Program-made: the position numbers and the translations under genes
In this document: positions 1-10,150 of the stretch, piece after piece
Layout of the letters: each line of letters begins with the position of its first letter
How positions within the stretch are numbered: position 1 is the first letter of the stretch
Notes under the pieces: generated by a model
What the model was told of the DNA's origin: nothing
The model's input: the letters and a program-made list of their open reading frames with translations, nothing else
Database searches by the model: none
From: an uncultured Bacillota bacterium
GTDB lineage: Bacteria; Bacillota; Clostridia; Oscillospirales; Oscillospiraceae
Direction: 5' to 3'
DNA length: 64,000 nt
Assembly (NCBI GenBank): GCA_947573385.1
Contig: CANPFP010000002.1
Span: 1 to 64,000, forward strand

Positions 1-1112
<1,112 letters not shown>

Positions 1113-1131
1113 AATTTTCATCGAAAAAAAT

Positions 1132-1239
1132 AGCCCCCCTTGCTAAAGGGGGGAGGGCCGCGAAGCGGCGGGGGGATTCCGGAATCCCTCCACCACCGGG
1201 CTTTGCCCGGCGGTCCCCCTCCCTTTGACAAGGGAGGCT
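1132..1239. repeat. 108-bp palindromic intergenic element (MITE/REP-like)
   Basis: The left half (1132-1180) and right half (1181-1239) are imperfect reverse complements meeting at a GGATTCC/GGAATCC centre. Each half also contains its own small hairpins (for example CCGCGAAGCGG and CCGGGCTTTGCCCGG). The outer ends read AGCCCCCCTTG and CAAGGGAGGCT. There is no ORF inside. It separates dnaK from dnaJ and would fold into a large hairpin in the mRNA, possibly setting relative expression. It looks like a short repetitive palindrome; its copy number cannot be judged from one window. Confidence 0.75.
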
Positions 1240-1275
1240 TTTAGGCGAAAGCCTGAAATCCAGAGGTGATAACAT

Positions 1276-2424
1276 ATGGCGGAACAAAAACGAGATTATT
1301 ATGAGGTCCTGGGCCTGTCAAAAGGGGCATCGGAGGAGGAGCTGAAAAAGGCCTACCGCAAGCTGGCCAAGAAGTACCACCCCGACGTCAATCCCGGCGA
1401 CAAGGACGCCGAGACCAAATTCAAGGAGATCAACGAGGCCTACGGCATCCTGTCCGACAAGGAGAAGAAGGCCCGCTACGACCAGTTCGGCTTTGCCGGA
1501 GTGGACCCCAGCTATGGCGGCGGGGGCGGCGGCTTCGGCTTCGACATGGGGGATATCGACCTGGGCGACATCTTCGGTTCCTTCTTCGGCGGGGGTTTCG
1601 GGGGCGGTTTCGGCGGCGGGGGCCGCCGGAACGGTCCTCAGAAGGGGGAGAGCCTGCGGGTCAACCTGGCCCTCACCTTCGAGGAGGCGGCCTTCGGCTG
1701 CACCAGGGAGATCGAGCTCAGCCGCACCGAGACCTGTGAGGAGTGCAAGGGCTCAGGCTGCGCGGCGGGCACCACCGCCGAGACCTGTCCCGACTGCCGG
1801 GGGGCCGGCCAGGTGCGCATCCAGCGGGGGGCGGGGGGCTTCGCCTTCTCCACCACCACCACCTGCTCCAAATGCCGGGGTACGGGCAAGCTTATCCACA
1901 CCCCCTGCAAGAAGTGCGGCGGGGCGGGGAGTGTGCGGAAGAAACAGCGCGTTTCCGTCACCATCCCGGCGGGTATCGACGACGGCCAGGCCGTCTCCAT
2001 GCGGGGTCAGGGCAACGCAGGGACCAACGGCGGTCCCGCCGGCGACCTGCTGGTGCGGGTCCAGATCAAGCCCCACCCCCAGTTCCAGCGGGAGGGCACC
2101 ACTGTGCTGTATGAGTGCCCGGTGAGCTTCTGCCAGGCGGCTCTGGGGGCCGAGCTGGAGATTCCAACCATCGACGGCAAGGTGAAGTACAACCTGCCTG
2201 CCGGCACCCAGACAGGCACCACCTTCCGCCTGCGGGGCAAGGGCATCCCCGAGCTGCGCAGCAGCCGCCGGGGGGACCAGTATGTCACCGTCAAGGTGCA
2301 GGTGCCCACCTCTCTCAACGCGGAGCAGAAGTCGGCCCTGCACGCCTTCGCCGCCGCTATGGGCGAGGAGGCCCCCGAGGGGGGCCTGAAAGGGCTGTTT
2401 GATAAGAAAAAACGGAAAAAATGA
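1276..2424 (+). CDS. dnaJ: Chaperone protein DnaJ
   Basis: Hsp40 co-chaperone that delivers clients to DnaK and stimulates its ATPase. The 382 residues show the full type I layout: a J domain with the HPD motif ([10 protein letters not shown], about residue 35), a Gly/Phe-rich linker (about 75-115), a zinc-binding domain with four CxxCxGxG-type repeats ([32 protein letters not shown]; about 155-220), and the C-terminal client-binding domains. The start follows a purine-rich ribosome site (AGAGGTGAT). It is the second gene after dnaK, separated by a palindromic element. Confidence 0.97.
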   Translation: MAEQKRDYYEVLGLSKGASEEELKKAYRKLAKKYHPDVNPGDKDAETKFKEINEAYGILSDKEKKARYDQFGFAGVDPSYGGGGGGFGFDMGDIDLGDIFGSFFGGGFGGGFGGGGRRNGPQKGESLRVNLALTFEEAAFGCTREIELSRTETCEECKGSGCAAGTTAETCPDCRGAGQVRIQRGAGGFAFSTTTTCSKCRGTGKLIHTPCKKCGGAGSVRKKQRVSVTIPAGIDDGQAVSMRGQGNAGTNGGPAGDLLVRVQIKPHPQFQREGTTVLYECPVSFCQAALGAELEIPTIDGKVKYNLPAGTQTGTTFRLRGKGIPELRSSRRGDQYVTVKVQVPTSLNAEQKSALHAFAAAMGEEAPEGGLKGLFDKKKRKK

Positions 2425-2432
2425 GACCTATT

Positions 2433-2468
2433 TAGCCCTCTGGAGGAAATCCAGAGGGCTAAATTTTG
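2433..2468 (+). terminator. Rho-independent terminator after dnaJ
   Basis: A perfect 11-bp stem TAGCCCTCTGG / CCAGAGGGCTA with a 7-nt loop, followed by AATTTTG. Confidence 0.85.
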
Positions 2469-2520
2469 TAATATGTACAAAAAGGACGGTGTTTTTTCTT
2501 GAGAAGGTGGGCAAAGTCCC

Positions 2521-2549
2521 TTGAAGATGGGGAAATACTGTGCTATAAT
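2521..2549 (+). promoter_or_regulatory. SigA-type promoter for the stalk-domain protein
   Basis: TTGAAG (2521-2526), 17-bp spacer, TATAAT (2544-2549). It lies 57 bp before the start codon at 2606. Confidence 0.75.
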
Positions 2550-2605
2550 AAAGTTGCTTTTGGAGGGATGTACCCAAAAAATGAAAATTGAGGAGGTTGT
2601 TGAAC

Positions 2606-3979
2606 ATGAAGGCTTGGAAACGACTGAGCGGGGCGCTGATTACCCTGCTGGTACTGACAGTGATGATGACCGGCACCGCCCTGGCGGCAGAGCCGGGGGG
2701 TGTCTCCGTTCAGCTCAACGGCAAGACCTTGGCCTTTACTGACGCGGCGCCGGAGATTACCAATGGCCGTACCTTCCTGCCCTTCCGGGCGGTGCTGGAG
2801 GCCATCGGGGCCGAAGTGGGCTACGACGTCCAGACCAGTACCGTCTCCGCCAAGCGGGACGGGGTAGACCTGTCCATGGTGCTGGGAAAGAACACGGCAA
2901 CCGTTGTTGAAGACGGCCAGACCCGCACCATGGAGATGGACGTGCCCCCCTATGTGAAGAACGGCCGGACCTATGTACCTGTCCGCTTTGTGGCCGAGTC
3001 CTTTGGCTGCGGCGTGGGCTGGGACAACGATACCAAGACGGTTATCATTGTGGACGTGGACACCCTGCTGGGGGACACCACCTTTGACCTGATGGACAGC
3101 TTCGCCGCCTACTGCGCCAAGCAGGAGAAGAACCGGAACATGGCCATAACCGGCACGCTGGCCCTGGACGCGGCCGACAAGAGCGGCCAGTTCCTGCCCA
3201 AGCCCATTCGCGCCAAGGGCAGCATCGACGGCATCACCAGCGACAAGGGTCTCCAGATGAACTGGCGGCTGGAGCTGTCCGGTCTGGACGGGCTGGCGGC
3301 GGGCGGCGCCGGCTCCCCCATGGAGCAGATGCTTATACAGCAGATGCTGGCCGCCCTGTCTGACCTGAAGGGCGAGGTGCGTATGGACCTGGAGTCCAAC
3401 ATGCTCTACCTGTCCGCACCCGCCGAGCTCACCGGCGGCAGCGGCGACACCTGGTACTCTGTGGATTTTGCTGCCTATCAGGCCCAGCTCCTCGGCGCGC
3501 TGGACATGACCCAGCTGACCCAGCTGGAGGAGGACGCCACCATCCGGGAGGCTCTCACCGCGGTGATTCAGGCCATGCCCCTGAACGACAGCGGATACAG
3601 CTACGTCGGTGTGGCCGAGGTGGCTTCTGTGTATGTGAATATGCTCAGCGACCAGGCCTTTACCCAGAAGGGAAACACCTATGTGGCCCAGATGCAGCTG
3701 GAGGACATTGGGGATATGTCCGTCACCCTCACCAAGCGGGGGGAGGACATTGTGGCCGCCGACATTAAGATGACCTGCGCGGTTGACGAGGACGGCGCGA
3801 AGATGACCATGACCATGACCGAGCACGCCGCCCCCGATAAGGTGACGGTAGACATGGATATGGCAGTGGAGGACAGCGACGCCAGCGTGAAGCTCACGCT
3901 GGATATGAACTGCGTTCCCACTACCAAGGCCCCTGTGACCACCCTGCCCGCCGGCGTTCAGGCGGTTCCCATGAACTGA
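2606..3979 (+). CDS. Secreted copper-amine-oxidase-like N-terminal (stalk) domain protein
   Basis: 457 residues with an N-terminal signal peptide (hydrophobic run LITLLVLTVMMTGTALAA). Residues about 30-145 form two repeats typical of the copper amine oxidase N-terminal 'stalk' domain (NGRTFLPFRAVLEAIGAEV and NGRTYVPVRFVAESFGCGV), common in secreted Firmicute proteins and not itself an oxidase. The remaining 300 residues are a beta-rich, Met-rich region with no motif I recognise. The ATG at 2606 is preferred over the in-frame TTG at 2588 because AGGAGG sits at 2591-2596, 9 nt upstream. It has its own promoter, so it is probably a single-gene unit. Extracytoplasmic; function unknown. Confidence 0.8.
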   Translation: MKAWKRLSGALITLLVLTVMMTGTALAAEPGGVSVQLNGKTLAFTDAAPEITNGRTFLPFRAVLEAIGAEVGYDVQTSTVSAKRDGVDLSMVLGKNTATVVEDGQTRTMEMDVPPYVKNGRTYVPVRFVAESFGCGVGWDNDTKTVIIVDVDTLLGDTTFDLMDSFAAYCAKQEKNRNMAITGTLALDAADKSGQFLPKPIRAKGSIDGITSDKGLQMNWRLELSGLDGLAAGGAGSPMEQMLIQQMLAALSDLKGEVRMDLESNMLYLSAPAELTGGSGDTWYSVDFAAYQAQLLGALDMTQLTQLEEDATIREALTAVIQAMPLNDSGYSYVGVAEVASVYVNMLSDQAFTQKGNTYVAQMQLEDIGDMSVTLTKRGEDIVAADIKMTCAVDEDGAKMTMTMTEHAAPDKVTVDMDMAVEDSDASVKLTLDMNCVPTTKAPVTTLPAGVQAVPMN

Positions 3980-3998
3980 AAAAAACAGACAGACCAGC

Positions 3999-4028
3999 GC
4001 CCCGCCGGATTCAGGTCCGGCGGGGTGC
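3999..4028. terminator. Hairpin between convergent genes
   Basis: Stem GCCCCGCCGGA / TCCGGCGGGGT with loop TTCAGG, in the 31-bp gap between two convergent genes. It may end transcripts from both sides. A weak T tract exists only on the minus strand, some distance away. Confidence 0.5.
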
Positions 4029-4637
4029 CGCTATGTCTTCCCAGGTGAGAATTCGGGTGCAGACCCGCTCCAGCAGGGCGGTATCGTGGCTGACAATCAG
4101 CATGCCCAGCCCCCGCTTCTCCCCCCGGTCCAGGAGAAACCGCCACAGCCGGGCCTGGGTGACCAGGTCCAGCATGGCGGAGGCCTCGTCGCACAGCAGG
4201 AATTTCAGCTCCGGCCCCAGCACCCGGGCGGCGCAGATGCGCTGGAGCTCCCCGCCGGACAGCTCCGAGGGGTAACGCTCCAGCCACTCCGCCCGGACGC
4301 CCAGGCCCTCCAGCACAGCGGGGTCCACCGGCCCGGCTTCGTATAAGGTAGCGCGCAGCTTGAGCAGGGGGTCCACCGCCTCCTCCGGGTGCTGCCACAG
4401 CAGCTGCACCGGACAGAACCCCCGGCGGGGGAGGGGCGCGCCGTCCAGCAGCACCTGTCCGTCCTTCGGCTCCTCCCACCCTGCCAACAGCTTGCACAGG
4501 GTGGTCTTCCCCTGGCCGCTGGGGGCGGACAGACCCAGCCGCTCCCCCGGGCGCAGGGTAATGCTCACCCCCTCCAGCACCGGCGCTGCCCCCCGGCGGG
4601 GGTAGCGGAAGGTGAGGTTTTTAGCTTCCAGCATCAT
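4011..4637 (-). CDS. Nickel/peptide-type ABC transporter ATP-binding protein (NikE/DppF-like)
   Basis: 208-residue ATPase of a peptide/nickel-family importer. Walker A is APSGQGKTTL (about residue 38), the signature is LSGGELQRI, and Walker B is FLLCDEASAMLD, followed by an H-loop (IVSHD). It is short for DppF (about 320 aa), closer to NikE, and lacks the C-terminal oligopeptide extension. Last gene of the lar-nik operon, 33 bp after the other ATPase; that gap contains a small GC palindrome. Tandem ATG codons mark the start behind GGAGG. By context it energises nickel uptake. Substrate assignment is an inference. Confidence 0.85.
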   Translation of the reverse strand: MMLEAKNLTFRYPRRGAAPVLEGVSITLRPGERLGLSAPSGQGKTTLCKLLAGWEEPKDGQVLLDGAPLPRRGFCPVQLLWQHPEEAVDPLLKLRATLYEAGPVDPAVLEGLGVRAEWLERYPSELSGGELQRICAARVLGPELKFLLCDEASAMLDLVTQARLWRFLLDRGEKRGLGMLIVSHDTALLERVCTRILTWEDIAAPRRT

Positions 4638-4670
4638 AGAGGACCTCCGTTCATGCGCAGGGGCGTGCCC

Positions 4671-5444
4671 CTACAAAAAATCGTTCTCCGGCATGGCCCG
4701 CCACAGGGCCCGGCTGTAGGGGTGGGTCAGCCCCTCGCCGGTCTGGAAACAGTGGGCAGGGACTTCATCTACCGTCTGCCCCTCCCGAAAGACCACAACC
4801 TTGTGGGCCACGGTCCGGGCCAGGCCCAGGTCGTGAGTGATGAACAGCACCCCGGCCCCCTCCTCCGCCAGCTCACGGAAGTGGCCCAGCACCCGCCCGG
4901 CAGCTCGGATGTCCAGGCCGGGGGTGGGCTCGTCGGCCACAATGAGCCGGGGGCGGTCGGCCACGGCGCAGGCAATAAGCACCCGCCGGGCCATCCCCCC
5001 GGACAGCTGAAAGGGGTAAAGCTCCTCCACCCCGGCCCCCAGGCCGTAGCGCTCCAGGGCGGCCCGGCAGCGGTCCCGGACCTCTCCGCCGCCCCGGCCC
5101 CGGCGGAGCTGGTCCCCCACCTTCATCATGGGGTCCAGCCAGGTGACGCCCTGGGGAATCAGGGCAATCTCCCGGCCCCGGAGGGCCACTGCCCTCTCCC
5201 GGGTGAGGGGTGCGCCGTCATAGTGGATGCTCCCCCCCACCCGGGCGTTTCGGGGCAGCAGGTGGAGGACAGCGTGGGCCAGCAGGCTCTTGCCCGAGCC
5301 GCTCTCCCCCACCACCGCCGTCACCCGGCCCGGCTCCACCGCCAGGGACAGGTCCCGGATGGGATTTAGCTCCACCCGGTTTAGCCCCCGGCCATACCGG
5401 GTGAAGGTGACGGACAGGTGCTCCACAGATAAAATCGGTTCCAT
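4671..5444 (-). CDS. Nickel/peptide-type ABC transporter ATP-binding protein (NikD/DppD-like)
   Basis: 257-residue ATPase. Walker A is GESGSGKSLL, the signature is LSGGMARR (Gln replaced by Met), Walker B is LIVADEPTPGLD, and the H-loop is FITHD. The length fits NikD (about 254 aa) rather than the longer DppD. It starts behind AGGAGG, 9 bp downstream of the NikC-like permease. Works with the 208-aa ATPase as a heterodimer on the cytoplasmic face. Nickel specificity is inferred from the lar genes in the same operon. Confidence 0.87.
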   Translation of the reverse strand: MEPILSVEHLSVTFTRYGRGLNRVELNPIRDLSLAVEPGRVTAVVGESGSGKSLLAHAVLHLLPRNARVGGSIHYDGAPLTRERAVALRGREIALIPQGVTWLDPMMKVGDQLRRGRGGGEVRDRCRAALERYGLGAGVEELYPFQLSGGMARRVLIACAVADRPRLIVADEPTPGLDIRAAGRVLGHFRELAEEGAGVLFITHDLGLARTVAHKVVVFREGQTVDEVPAHCFQTGEGLTHPYSRALWRAMPENDFL

Positions 5445-5453
5445 AGCTTCCTC

Positions 5454-6275
5454 CTACTCCTGGGCACTGGCGGGGGTGAGCAGCAGCCGCAGCCGCTCCC
5501 CCGCCGCGGCGAACAGCATCACCACCAGCACCAGCGACAGCCCCGGAAACAGGGCCAGCCACCACCGTCCCGCGGCCAGATAGCCCATACTCTCCTCCAG
5601 AATAACCCCGATGGCGGGCCGCTCCGGAGACAGGCCAAAGCCCAGAAAGGTGATGCCGGCTTCATGGAGGATGGCGTGGGGAAACTGGAGGATGAGCCCC
5701 GTGAAAAGCTGGGGCAGCAGGTGGGGGAGCAGATGGGTGCGCAGCACCCGCCCCCGAGACACCCCCAGCCGCCGGGCGGCCCGGAGGAACGTGGCTTGCT
5801 TCAGCTGGAGCACCTCCCCCCGGACCAGCCGGGCCAGAGAGGGCCAATGGGTGAGGGCCACCCCCGCAATCACCCCCCAGAAGCCCTGCCCGCAGGCCAG
5901 GGAGACCAGGATAATGAGGAGAATGTGGGGAATCCCCAGCACCAGGTCGATGATCCAGGAGACGAGAGCGTCCACCCAGGGGCCGCAGATGGCGGAGACA
6001 GTTCCCAGCAGCAGGGCGATTCCTCCGCTGAGGACGGCGGTGAGGGCCCCTACCCGTATGCTCAGCGACAGCCCGGCCACGGTGCGGGCCAGCATGTCCC
6101 GGCCCATCCAGTCGGTGCCGAAGGGGTGGGCGAGGCAGGGGGGCAGATTTTTCCGGGCAAAGTCGGCAAGCTCAGCCGGTTTGGACAGAGCTTCTCCGGC
6201 CAAAGCAATTACGAACAGTAATATGCAGGCGAAAATTAACAAAAAAAGGGTGCCTGCGCGGCGGTTTATCCTCAT
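5454..6275 (-). CDS. ABC transporter permease (NikC/DppC-like)
   Basis: 273-residue inner-membrane permease. It has one N-terminal membrane helix (LFLLIFACILLFVIALAG), then the typical DppC/NikC segment (HPFGTDWMGRDMLARTV, about 50-66), then five further hydrophobic segments. The binding-protein-dependent transport loop (RAARRLGVSRGRVL) contacts the ATPase. The ATG overlaps the stop of the upstream permease (ATGA), showing translational coupling. Pairs with the NikB-like permease to form the channel. Confidence 0.88.
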   Translation of the reverse strand: MRINRRAGTLFLLIFACILLFVIALAGEALSKPAELADFARKNLPPCLAHPFGTDWMGRDMLARTVAGLSLSIRVGALTAVLSGGIALLLGTVSAICGPWVDALVSWIIDLVLGIPHILLIILVSLACGQGFWGVIAGVALTHWPSLARLVRGEVLQLKQATFLRAARRLGVSRGRVLRTHLLPHLLPQLFTGLILQFPHAILHEAGITFLGFGLSPERPAIGVILEESMGYLAAGRWWLALFPGLSLVLVVMLFAAAGERLRLLLTPASAQE

Positions 6276-7252
6276 TTCCGGGCCGCCCCCCTTCGGATAC
6301 GTGGGTCGATTACCCCATAGAGCAGGTCGGCGGCCAGATTGCCGCCGAAGACGATGGCGGCGGTGATTACCGTGATGCCCAGCAGCAGGGGCATGTCGCC
6401 TCCCAGCCCGGCGGCCACCGCCGCCTGACCCAGTCCGGGGTAGGAGAAGACCTGCTCCACCAGCACCGAGCCGCCGATCAGCTCACCGATGGAGGCAAAT
6501 TGCAGGGTGATGGCGGGCAGGGCCACGTTGCGCAGCACATGTCGGCGGAGGATGTGCCCCTCCCCCCGGGCCCGGGCAAAGAGGATGCAGTCGCTGTCCA
6601 GCACGTCGATTACCTTCTCCCGAGTGTGGAGAGCGATATTGGCTGCGCCGGTGATGGACAGGGTCAGCCCGGGCAGAAGGGCGTGGCGCAGGCGCTCCGG
6701 CAGGGTGGCCTGCCCCCCTCCGATGGGAACGGACAGGCCGATGGGCAGCACCTTCAGCCACACGGCAAAGACCATAAGCAGCAGCAGGGCCAGCCAGAAG
6801 GCGGGAGTGCTGGAGACGGTGAGACAGTACCCCCGGATCAGCCGGTCAGGCCACCGGCCCCGTCTGGCCCCGGCAGCCAAGCCCAAAGCCAGCCCCAGCG
6901 CCCCGGACAAAATCCAGGCGCACACCAGCAGCCACAGGGAGCCGGCCAGCCGCTGACCGATCACCTCCAGCACTGGCCGGCGGTAGAGCAGGGAGACGCC
7001 GAAGTCCCCCCGAAGCACGCCGCCCAGCCAGCCCAGATAGCGCTCCGTCGCCGGGGCATCCACTCCCCAGTAATTCTCCAGCCTGGCAATCTGTTCGGGG
7101 CTCATGGTCCCCAGGGCTGCCTGGCCGATATTAGTCTGGAGGGGGTCCAGGGGGGACGCGTCCATAAGCAGAAAAGCCGTCAGGCTCACCCCCAGCAGGA
7201 GAAGGGCCATGCGAAGCAGCTTTTTAATTGTGAATTTCAGGCGGTGTTTCAT
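6272..7252 (-). CDS. ABC transporter permease (NikB/DppB-like)
   Basis: 326-residue permease. N-terminal helix (LLRMALLLLGVSLTAFLLM), the family element SLLYRRPVLEVIGQRL (about 100), and a C-terminal transport loop (ARARGEGHILRRHVLRNV) ahead of the last helices. I start it at the ATG at 7252: this overlaps the TGA of the binding protein (ATGA) and has GGAG upstream. An in-frame ATG four codons earlier is possible. Part of the five-gene importer downstream of larC. Confidence 0.87.
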   Translation of the reverse strand: MKHRLKFTIKKLLRMALLLLGVSLTAFLLMDASPLDPLQTNIGQAALGTMSPEQIARLENYWGVDAPATERYLGWLGGVLRGDFGVSLLYRRPVLEVIGQRLAGSLWLLVCAWILSGALGLALGLAAGARRGRWPDRLIRGYCLTVSSTPAFWLALLLLMVFAVWLKVLPIGLSVPIGGGQATLPERLRHALLPGLTLSITGAANIALHTREKVIDVLDSDCILFARARGEGHILRRHVLRNVALPAITLQFASIGELIGGSVLVEQVFSYPGLGQAAVAAGLGGDMPLLLGITVITAAIVFGGNLAADLLYGVIDPRIRRGAARK

Positions 7253-8838
7253 TCCCAGCTCCATTGATCGACGTTGTTAACGATAGACCACCCGTGTCCG
7301 TGGGGGTGAATTTTCTGCTCGGCCACCGCCAACCCATCCCGGACCCAGTACAGGTGGTCCACATTCACCAGCCACACCCAGGGCACATCCCCGGCAATCT
7401 CCTCCTGGGCCTGCTGCCACAGGGCGTAGGACTCCTCCAGATCGGTGCAGGCCAGGGCCGCGTCCATCAGCGTGTCCGCCCGTTCGTTGGAATAGGGGGA
7501 ATACCGTGCGGTGTTGGCCAGATCGCCATAAATTTCTGTGTGGTAAATATTATACAGCTCCATGGGGGTGTGGGCCCCCCAGCCCCACACCAGCGGGGCG
7601 GACAGGGCGGCAGAGTAGGCCTCGTTCCAGCTCACGCCCTCGACGTCTGCACGGATACTCAGCTCATTCAGCTGATTAGCCAACTCGGCGGCGATTCCCT
7701 GGCGGACCGAGTCCCCGGCGGCGTAGTAAATTGTGATCCAGGCCGTCATGCCGTCCTTTTCCCGGTGGCCGGACGGACCGATCCGCCAGCCCGCCTCCTC
7801 CAGAAGTGCTTTGGCCCCCTCCAGGTCGTACTCCACCTCGTTGACAGGGCTGTACCAGGGCAGGCCGTCGCACACGCTGTAGGCGGGAGTACCGTACCCG
7901 TTCAGAACATGGTCGATCATGGCCTGACGGTCGATCCCTATGTTGATGGCACGGCGGGCGGCGGGGTCCCAGGTGAACTCGTTTCCTACGACGGTCCCAT
8001 GTTCGTCAATGCTGGAAAGCCAGACCGGCAGGTTGATCCCCCGGTTGTCCACCGTCCGGACGGACAGCAGGGAGAAGCCGCTCACGCTCCGGTCGGAGTA
8101 GGTGGCGGAGGTATAAGCCAAGTCCGCCTGGCCCGCCTGGACGGCCAGAAAGGCGGCGTCCTCCTCCATAAACAGAATATTCACCTGTTCCATCCGGGGC
8201 TGGGGTCCGTAGTAATCCGGATTGTACTCCAAAATAACCTGCTGGCCCCGGTCCCACTGCTTCAGAACATACCGCCCGGAGCCGATGGGGTGGGAACCGT
8301 AGGTAGCGGGGTCATAGGCGTGTTCGGGGAGGATTCCCACAATAGCCATGGTGTAGGGCCAGATGGAGAAGGGGCGGGTCATGTGGAAGACTACGGTGTA
8401 ATCATTAACAGTCTCTGCCCGGTCCAGCATGGTGAAATCGTTCACCGAGCTGGTCTTCTTTACGGTGTTGTAGGTAAAGGCCACGTCCCAGGCGGTGAGG
8501 GGCTCCCCGTCGGTAAATTTCACATCGTCCCGAATTTTTACCGTCCAGGTGAGACCGTCCTGGCTGACCTCCATACCGGTGGCCAGGTCGTAGCCGATGG
8601 TGAGATCGGGGTTGGTCACCGTCAGGGTAGACTGAATCAGCGGTTCATGGACGTGCTCCCCCGCGCCCCAGCCGAAGGCGGGATCAAAGCCGGACTCCGG
8701 CTCGGAATTGGGGTCCATAACCACGGTCAGGGGCTTGGACATCCCCGGCTCTGAGGTGAACTGGCCCTCATTCCGCCTTCCGCAGGATGCGAGCAGGGTG
8801 AGCGCCAGAAGAGCGGAGAGCAGAAACTTTCTTCTCAT
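7249..8838 (-). CDS. Extracellular solute-binding lipoprotein, family 5 (NikA/DppA-like)
   Basis: 529 residues with a lipoprotein signal (LTLLASCGRR; cysteine about residue 19), so it is anchored on the outer face of the membrane. Family 5 features include the segment DGLTWTVKIRDDVKFTDG (about 95-112), usual in nickel and peptide binding proteins, and IGSGRYVLKQWDRG. Its ATG overlaps the larC stop (ATGA). Together with two permeases and two ATPases it makes a complete importer. Linkage to larE-B-C argues for nickel or a nickel chelate, but the sequence alone cannot exclude a peptide ligand. Confidence 0.87.
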   Translation of the reverse strand: MRRKFLLSALLALTLLASCGRRNEGQFTSEPGMSKPLTVVMDPNSEPESGFDPAFGWGAGEHVHEPLIQSTLTVTNPDLTIGYDLATGMEVSQDGLTWTVKIRDDVKFTDGEPLTAWDVAFTYNTVKKTSSVNDFTMLDRAETVNDYTVVFHMTRPFSIWPYTMAIVGILPEHAYDPATYGSHPIGSGRYVLKQWDRGQQVILEYNPDYYGPQPRMEQVNILFMEEDAAFLAVQAGQADLAYTSATYSDRSVSGFSLLSVRTVDNRGINLPVWLSSIDEHGTVVGNEFTWDPAARRAINIGIDRQAMIDHVLNGYGTPAYSVCDGLPWYSPVNEVEYDLEGAKALLEEAGWRIGPSGHREKDGMTAWITIYYAAGDSVRQGIAAELANQLNELSIRADVEGVSWNEAYSAALSAPLVWGWGAHTPMELYNIYHTEIYGDLANTARYSPYSNERADTLMDAALACTDLEESYALWQQAQEEIAGDVPWVWLVNVDHLYWVRDGLAVAEQKIHPHGHGWSIVNNVDQWSWE

Positions 8839-10112
8839 TTCTGATCCTCCAAATTCCTCATAGCGTCCTCAAAAACCGTCTGATAGGCCAGTCCTTGCTC
8901 CCGGGCCAGGGCGGCCACGTCCTCGAACTCCGGCTTGGCGTGGGTGACGCCAAAGCCCCGGGCCAGCTTTACCCGCACCGGCCCCCACTGGGTCTGTACC
9001 CGGATATGCTCGGGCTTGAGAAAATACTTTTCCGACAGGCGGGAGCGCAGGCCGTTGGTGGTGGTGTGTGCAAAGATCTGCCGGACAATATCGTTTTCGC
9101 GACAGGGGTCGCACAGCACCGTCAGCACCCAGCCGGGCCGGCCCTTCTTCATGGTTCCGGGGGTGGTGTACACGTCCAGCGCCCCCGCCTCCAGCAGCCG
9201 GGAACAGGCAAAGGCCAGGGTCTCGGGGGTCATGTCGTCGATGTTGAACACCAGCTCTACAATGTCTCCCCGCTCCCGGGGCTCCTCCTCCCCCCAGAAG
9301 GCCCGGACACAGTTGGCCTGTTGGGAAAATTCCTTTGTCCCGATGCCATAGCCGATTTTCTCCGTCTCCATACTGCCGAACGCGCCCATGGGGCCGAAGG
9401 ACTGAACGAAAGTTTTCAGCAGGGCGGCCCCGGTGGGGGTGCACAGCTCCCCCTGAATATCCCCGCTGTAGGTGGGGATGCCCTTCAGCAGGGCGGCAGT
9501 GGCGGGGGCGGGGACGGGCATAATTCCGTGGGCGCAGCGCACCGTCCCGCTGCCCACATGGACGGGGGAGGCGGTCACCAGGTCGGGGTCCAGCAGATAC
9601 ATGGCATAGCACACTCCCGCCACGTCGGCCACTGCGTCCAAGGCACCTACCTCATGAAAGTGGACGTCCCCCACATCGCAGCCGTGGGCCTGGGCCTCGG
9701 CCTGGGCGATGGCGTTGTACACCGCTTTGGCGTTGGTCTTGACCCAGTCGGGCAGGGCCAGGCCGTCAATCATCTCCCCGATATGCCCCGGCGTGGCGTG
9801 GTGATGATGGTGGTGCTCGTGCCCATGATGGTGCTCGTGGTCATGGTCATGATGCTCGTGCCCATGATGGTGCTCGTGGTTATGGTCATGATGCTCGTGC
9901 TCCTCGTGGCCGTGGACGGTCACCCGCATGTGCGTGCCGGCAATGCCGCTGGTCTTAACGGCCATGGGGACCACCTCCACCCCGGGCAGGCCCAGACCGT
10001 TCATCGTGTCTAAAAAGGCTTTCTTCTGTTCCTCGCTGAGCAGCTCATACAGGGCGGCCATGAGCATATCTCCCGCCGCCCCCATATTGCACTCTAAATA
10101 TAAGGTTTTCAT
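8835..10112 (-). CDS. larC: Nickel insertion protein LarC (nickel-pincer cofactor synthesis)
   Basis: LarC inserts nickel into the pincer precursor in a CTP-dependent reaction, the final step of the cofactor used by lactate racemase LarA. The 425 residues open with the family signature YLECNMGAAGDMLMAALYEL and continue through FHEVGALDAVADVAGV and FNIDDMTPETLAFA to the C-terminal CTP-binding part. A very His-rich insert lies at about residues 68-107, typical of nickel-handling proteins. It is one continuous frame, unlike Lactobacillus plantarum where LarC is made by a programmed frameshift. AGGAGG precedes the ATG. It lies between larB and the importer genes. Confidence 0.95.
   Translation of the reverse strand: MKTLYLECNMGAAGDMLMAALYELLSEEQKKAFLDTMNGLGLPGVEVVPMAVKTSGIAGTHMRVTVHGHEEHEHHDHNHEHHHGHEHHDHDHEHHHGHEHHHHHHATPGHIGEMIDGLALPDWVKTNAKAVYNAIAQAEAQAHGCDVGDVHFHEVGALDAVADVAGVCYAMYLLDPDLVTASPVHVGSGTVRCAHGIMPVPAPATAALLKGIPTYSGDIQGELCTPTGAALLKTFVQSFGPMGAFGSMETEKIGYGIGTKEFSQQANCVRAFWGEEEPRERGDIVELVFNIDDMTPETLAFACSRLLEAGALDVYTTPGTMKKGRPGWVLTVLCDPCRENDIVRQIFAHTTTNGLRSRLSEKYFLKPEHIRVQTQWGPVRVKLARGFGVTHAKPEFEDVAALAREQGLAYQTVFEDAMRNLEDQK
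9815..9892. repeat. Tandem 39-bp repeat encoding the His-rich stretch of LarC
   Basis: Two adjacent 39-bp units (9815-9853 and 9854-9892) differ at a single base. Each encodes 13 residues of the His/Glu/Asp-rich nickel-binding segment. A third, decayed partial unit follows. Confidence 0.8.
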
Positions 10113-10150
10113 GAAATTCCTCCTGGTTTCCCGCCCTGCGGGCGGGAAAA

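Noticed and set aside
9815..9905. CRISPR-like direct repeats
   Set aside because: The repeat is an in-frame, spacer-free tandem duplication inside larC.
8895..10013. 372-aa plus-strand ORF opposite larC
   Set aside because: Antisense shadow created by high GC; composition is low-complexity and there is no ribosome site.
8835..10112. Split larC1/larC2 with programmed frameshift
   Set aside because: The frame is continuous from start to stop over 425 residues.
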